In this document: positions 21,966 through 23,681 of the stretch, in pieces
How positions within the stretch are numbered: the first letter of the stretch is position 1
Layout: each line of letters opens with the position of its first letter
From: Desulfobacterales bacterium
Lineage (GTDB): Bacteria; Desulfobacterota; Desulfobacteria; Desulfobacterales; JAFDCJ01
Reading direction: 5' to 3'
Assembly: GCA_020345785.1 (NCBI GenBank)
Contig: CP070771.1
Coordinates: 6,586,026-6,609,706 of the forward strand
Length of the DNA: 23,681 nucleotides
Program-made: the position numbers and the translations under genes
The notes under the pieces: generated by a model
The model's database searches: none
The model's input: the letters and a program-made list of their open reading frames with translations, nothing else
What the model was told of the DNA's origin: nothing

Positions 21966-23462
21966 ATGAAGCGTATGACCAAACCGCTCATACTCCTTGC
22001 ATTGCCTCTCGCTTTAGCAGTACTTTTTATCTCAGGTCAGATCCAAGCAGAAGTTGTGCGCAAACCAGTCTGGGCCGGTCGATTTTACGAAGCCGATCCT
22101 TCCAAATTAAATCGGATCATCAATCAACTCACCCGCAAGGCCAAAAAAAGCCGGGTTCGGATTCCGGCGAACAAACAACTCCGAGCCATTATTATGCCCC
22201 ATGCGGGCTACATCTACTCGGGGTGGACCGCCGCCCACGCTTCGCTGGTGCTGCATGCCAATCAATTTTCAAAAGTAATTTTACTAGGTCCCGACCACCG
22301 CATCGGGTTCAGCAAGGCTGCCATCTGCAACGTCACGGCCTATGAGACTCCTTTAGGGAAAATATACCTTCACAATGATGTGGATAAATTGTGTCTGCAG
22401 CCGAATTTATTTCAATCCCTGCCGGTCGCCCGCGATCAGGAACATTCACTGGAAGTGATTCTGCCTTTTTTACAGAACTATCTCGGAGAATTTCAACTGA
22501 TACCGGTTATTGTCGGACATGCTGAGGTTCGTCGTCTGTCCAAGGCCCTGGATACGCTGGTTGACAAAAATACACTGCTGGTAGTCAGCTCCGATCTTTC
22601 GCATTTTCTTGCTTACTCTGAAGCGGTCATCAGAGACCGGGAAACCATCGACGAGATCCTTCGCCTGAAGCCGATGAAGCTGGTCAAGACGGAAAACAGG
22701 GCTTGCGGGAAGATACCGCTTTTAATTTTAACAGAAATCGCCCGGCGTCATCACTGGCATCCGGTGTTGCTGCATTATTCCAACAGCGGCGACACCGCCG
22801 GGGATCGATCAAGGGTGGTGGGATATGCCGCCATCGCCTTTTTTGGAGATCTACCTATGGAAAATAAAGACAATTCCGGTGCGCAATTTAATGAAGCGCA
22901 AGGTCAGATACTGGTTAAACTGGCCCGCCAAACAATTGCGGATAAACTGGGGGCAAATGTCACCGATCCTGAGGCCGGCGCCTCGGATCGTATCTTGCAG
23001 GACGACAGCTTTAAACGACACTGCGGGACATTTGTCACCTTGAAAATAAAGGGGCAATTGCGCGGGTGTATCGGTAATTTGACCGCCAGCGAATCGGTTC
23101 TGGATGGTGTTCGCCGCAATGCCATCAATGCCGCTTTTCATGATCCCCGTTTTTCTCCACTGTCGAAGGATGAACTGGATCGTACTGAAATTGAAGTCAG
23201 TATATTATCGGAACCCCAACCCCTCGAATTTCGCGACGAACAGGATCTCATTGCAAAGCTTCGCGTCAATGTAGACGGCGTCATTATTCGTAAAGGCCAT
23301 GCCAGCGCCACTTTTTTGCCCCAGGTATGGGAACAATTGCCCGAGCCTGATGATTTTCTCACCCATCTGTGCATGAAGGCAGGCTTGGCTTCCGATGCCT
23401 GGAAAAGCTCCCAATTGGAAGTTTTGACGTACCAGGTTCAATATTTTGAAGAAAAACACTGA
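21966..23462 (+). CDS. AmmeMemoRadiSam system Memo-AMMECR1 fusion protein, predicted exported
   Basis: This 498-aa protein fuses two AmmeMemoRadiSam components. An N-terminal hydrophobic segment (PLILLALPLALAVLFISG, residues 7-24, followed by QIQAE) looks like a Sec signal peptide or anchor. Residues about 31-296 form a Memo domain with the metal ligands known from human MEMO1: H79 (MPHAGYIYSG), H111 (GPDHRIG) and C247 (NRACGKIP). Residues about 308-495 form an AMMECR1 domain with HCGTFVTL, LRGCIG (365-370) and AFHDPRFSPL. The biochemical role of this system is unknown; MEMO1 homologues bind copper or iron. The radical SAM member is not in the window. A weak AGG lies about 9 nt before the ATG. 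The stop overlaps the next gene by 17 nt. Confidence 0.93.
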   Translation: MKRMTKPLILLALPLALAVLFISGQIQAEVVRKPVWAGRFYEADPSKLNRIINQLTRKAKKSRVRIPANKQLRAIIMPHAGYIYSGWTAAHASLVLHANQFSKVILLGPDHRIGFSKAAICNVTAYETPLGKIYLHNDVDKLCLQPNLFQSLPVARDQEHSLEVILPFLQNYLGEFQLIPVIVGHAEVRRLSKALDTLVDKNTLLVVSSDLSHFLAYSEAVIRDRETIDEILRLKPMKLVKTENRACGKIPLLILTEIARRHHWHPVLLHYSNSGDTAGDRSRVVGYAAIAFFGDLPMENKDNSGAQFNEAQGQILVKLARQTIADKLGANVTDPEAGASDRILQDDSFKRHCGTFVTLKIKGQLRGCIGNLTASESVLDGVRRNAINAAFHDPRFSPLSKDELDRTEIEVSILSEPQPLEFRDEQDLIAKLRVNVDGVIIRKGHASATFLPQVWEQLPEPDDFLTHLCMKAGLASDAWKSSQLEVLTYQVQYFEEKH

Positions 23463-23681
23463 TCGTGCCATTATCCGGGTGGTAATTGCCACCGGTATTT
23501 CCTCCGTTGTGACCCAGCTGCTGACCATTCGCGAATTTTTAACCCAATTCCAGGGTAATGAAATGATCATTGCCCTGATTCTCTTCAACTGGCTGGTTCT
23601 GGGAGGGCTGGGCACGCGGCTGGCCCGTGTGATCAGCAAACGCTATCAGGCCGCAGCCGACAGACTGGCCTGGCTTTCCAT
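23446..23681 (+). CDS. Membrane spermidine-synthase-like protein (3' cut by window)
   Basis: The visible 78 codons begin at a TTG start inside the end of the Memo-AMMECR1 gene, with AGG about 10 nt upstream. They read KKNTDRAIIRVVIATGISSV, then TQLLTIREFLTQFQGNEMII and ALILFNWLVLGGLGTRLARV. This is the typical first helix pair of multi-spanning proteins with a spermidine-synthase domain, which often neighbour AmmeMemoRadiSam genes in this kind of bacterium. The catalytic part lies outside the window, so function is only suggested. The 17-nt overlap indicates coupling with the upstream gene. Confidence 0.7.
   Translation, partial: MKKNTDRAIIRVVIATGISSVVTQLLTIREFLTQFQGNEMIIALILFNWLVLGGLGTRLARVISKRYQAAADRLAWLS

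Overview
The window is a chromosomal stretch with no rRNA or tRNA gene that I can recognise. It holds 18 protein genes with good family matches, two small unrecognised paralogous genes, two broken copies of a small four-helix-bundle gene, and unusually repeat-rich intergenic DNA. The gene set suggests a Desulfobacterota (former Deltaproteobacteria) bacterium. It includes QueH, a Memo-AMMECR1 fusion followed by a membrane spermidine-synthase-like gene, a Mut7-C protein, a UPF0280 protein and a large two-part amidase. That assignment is an inference from gene content and style, not from a marker gene.

Layout. Positions 2-3678 (+) form a tight run: Maf (5' end cut by the window), YggS, QueH and a Ste24-like M48 protease with a TPR tail. 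Positions 3679-4682 hold repeats and two small paralogous membrane-protein genes (-), the first apparently N-terminally truncated. Next come a crotonase (4683-5474, -), an EamA transporter (5728-6618, -) and a 770-bp gap with nested palindromes and a deleted four-helix-bundle cassette. The long minus-strand block 7389-16847 reads, from its upstream end, ATP-grasp, dGTPase-like HD hydrolase, UPF0280, HIT hydrolase, LapA-like membrane protein, MutS and AMIN/Amidase_3 cell-wall amidase. Two related inverted-repeat elements interrupt it. Mut7-C (17249-17740, -) and a DUF1232-DnaJ protein (18003-18458, -) follow. Divergent from the latter is a large membrane-anchored kinase-like protein (18615-21053, +). 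Then comes a second four-helix-bundle cassette with clear terminal inverted repeats, a sigma70-like promoter with a 150-nt leader, the Memo-AMMECR1 fusion (21966-23462, +), and the start of a membrane spermidine-synthase-like gene that runs off the window.

The most unusual signal is in the intergenic DNA. Nearly every gap carries arms built of short degenerate units with a 7-nt period (one case has 8), of several sequence families: GAACRTC, GAATATC, CAAATNN, TTGTCNN, GGTTCAR, TGCCCTC. Most occur as inverted pairs around about 90-500 nt. In two places (6985-7310 and 21087-21680) the same kind of arms bracket a four-helix-bundle gene of the 23S rRNA intervening-sequence protein family, with conserved leader and trailer. 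One copy is broken by a perfect 7-bp tandem duplication, the other by an internal deletion of about 288 nt. This looks like a family of small non-autonomous mobile or RNA-stem elements, related in architecture to 23S rRNA intervening sequences, together with decayed or empty versions of them. The kinase-like protein and the apparently exported Memo-AMMECR1 fusion are the most interesting ordinary genes.
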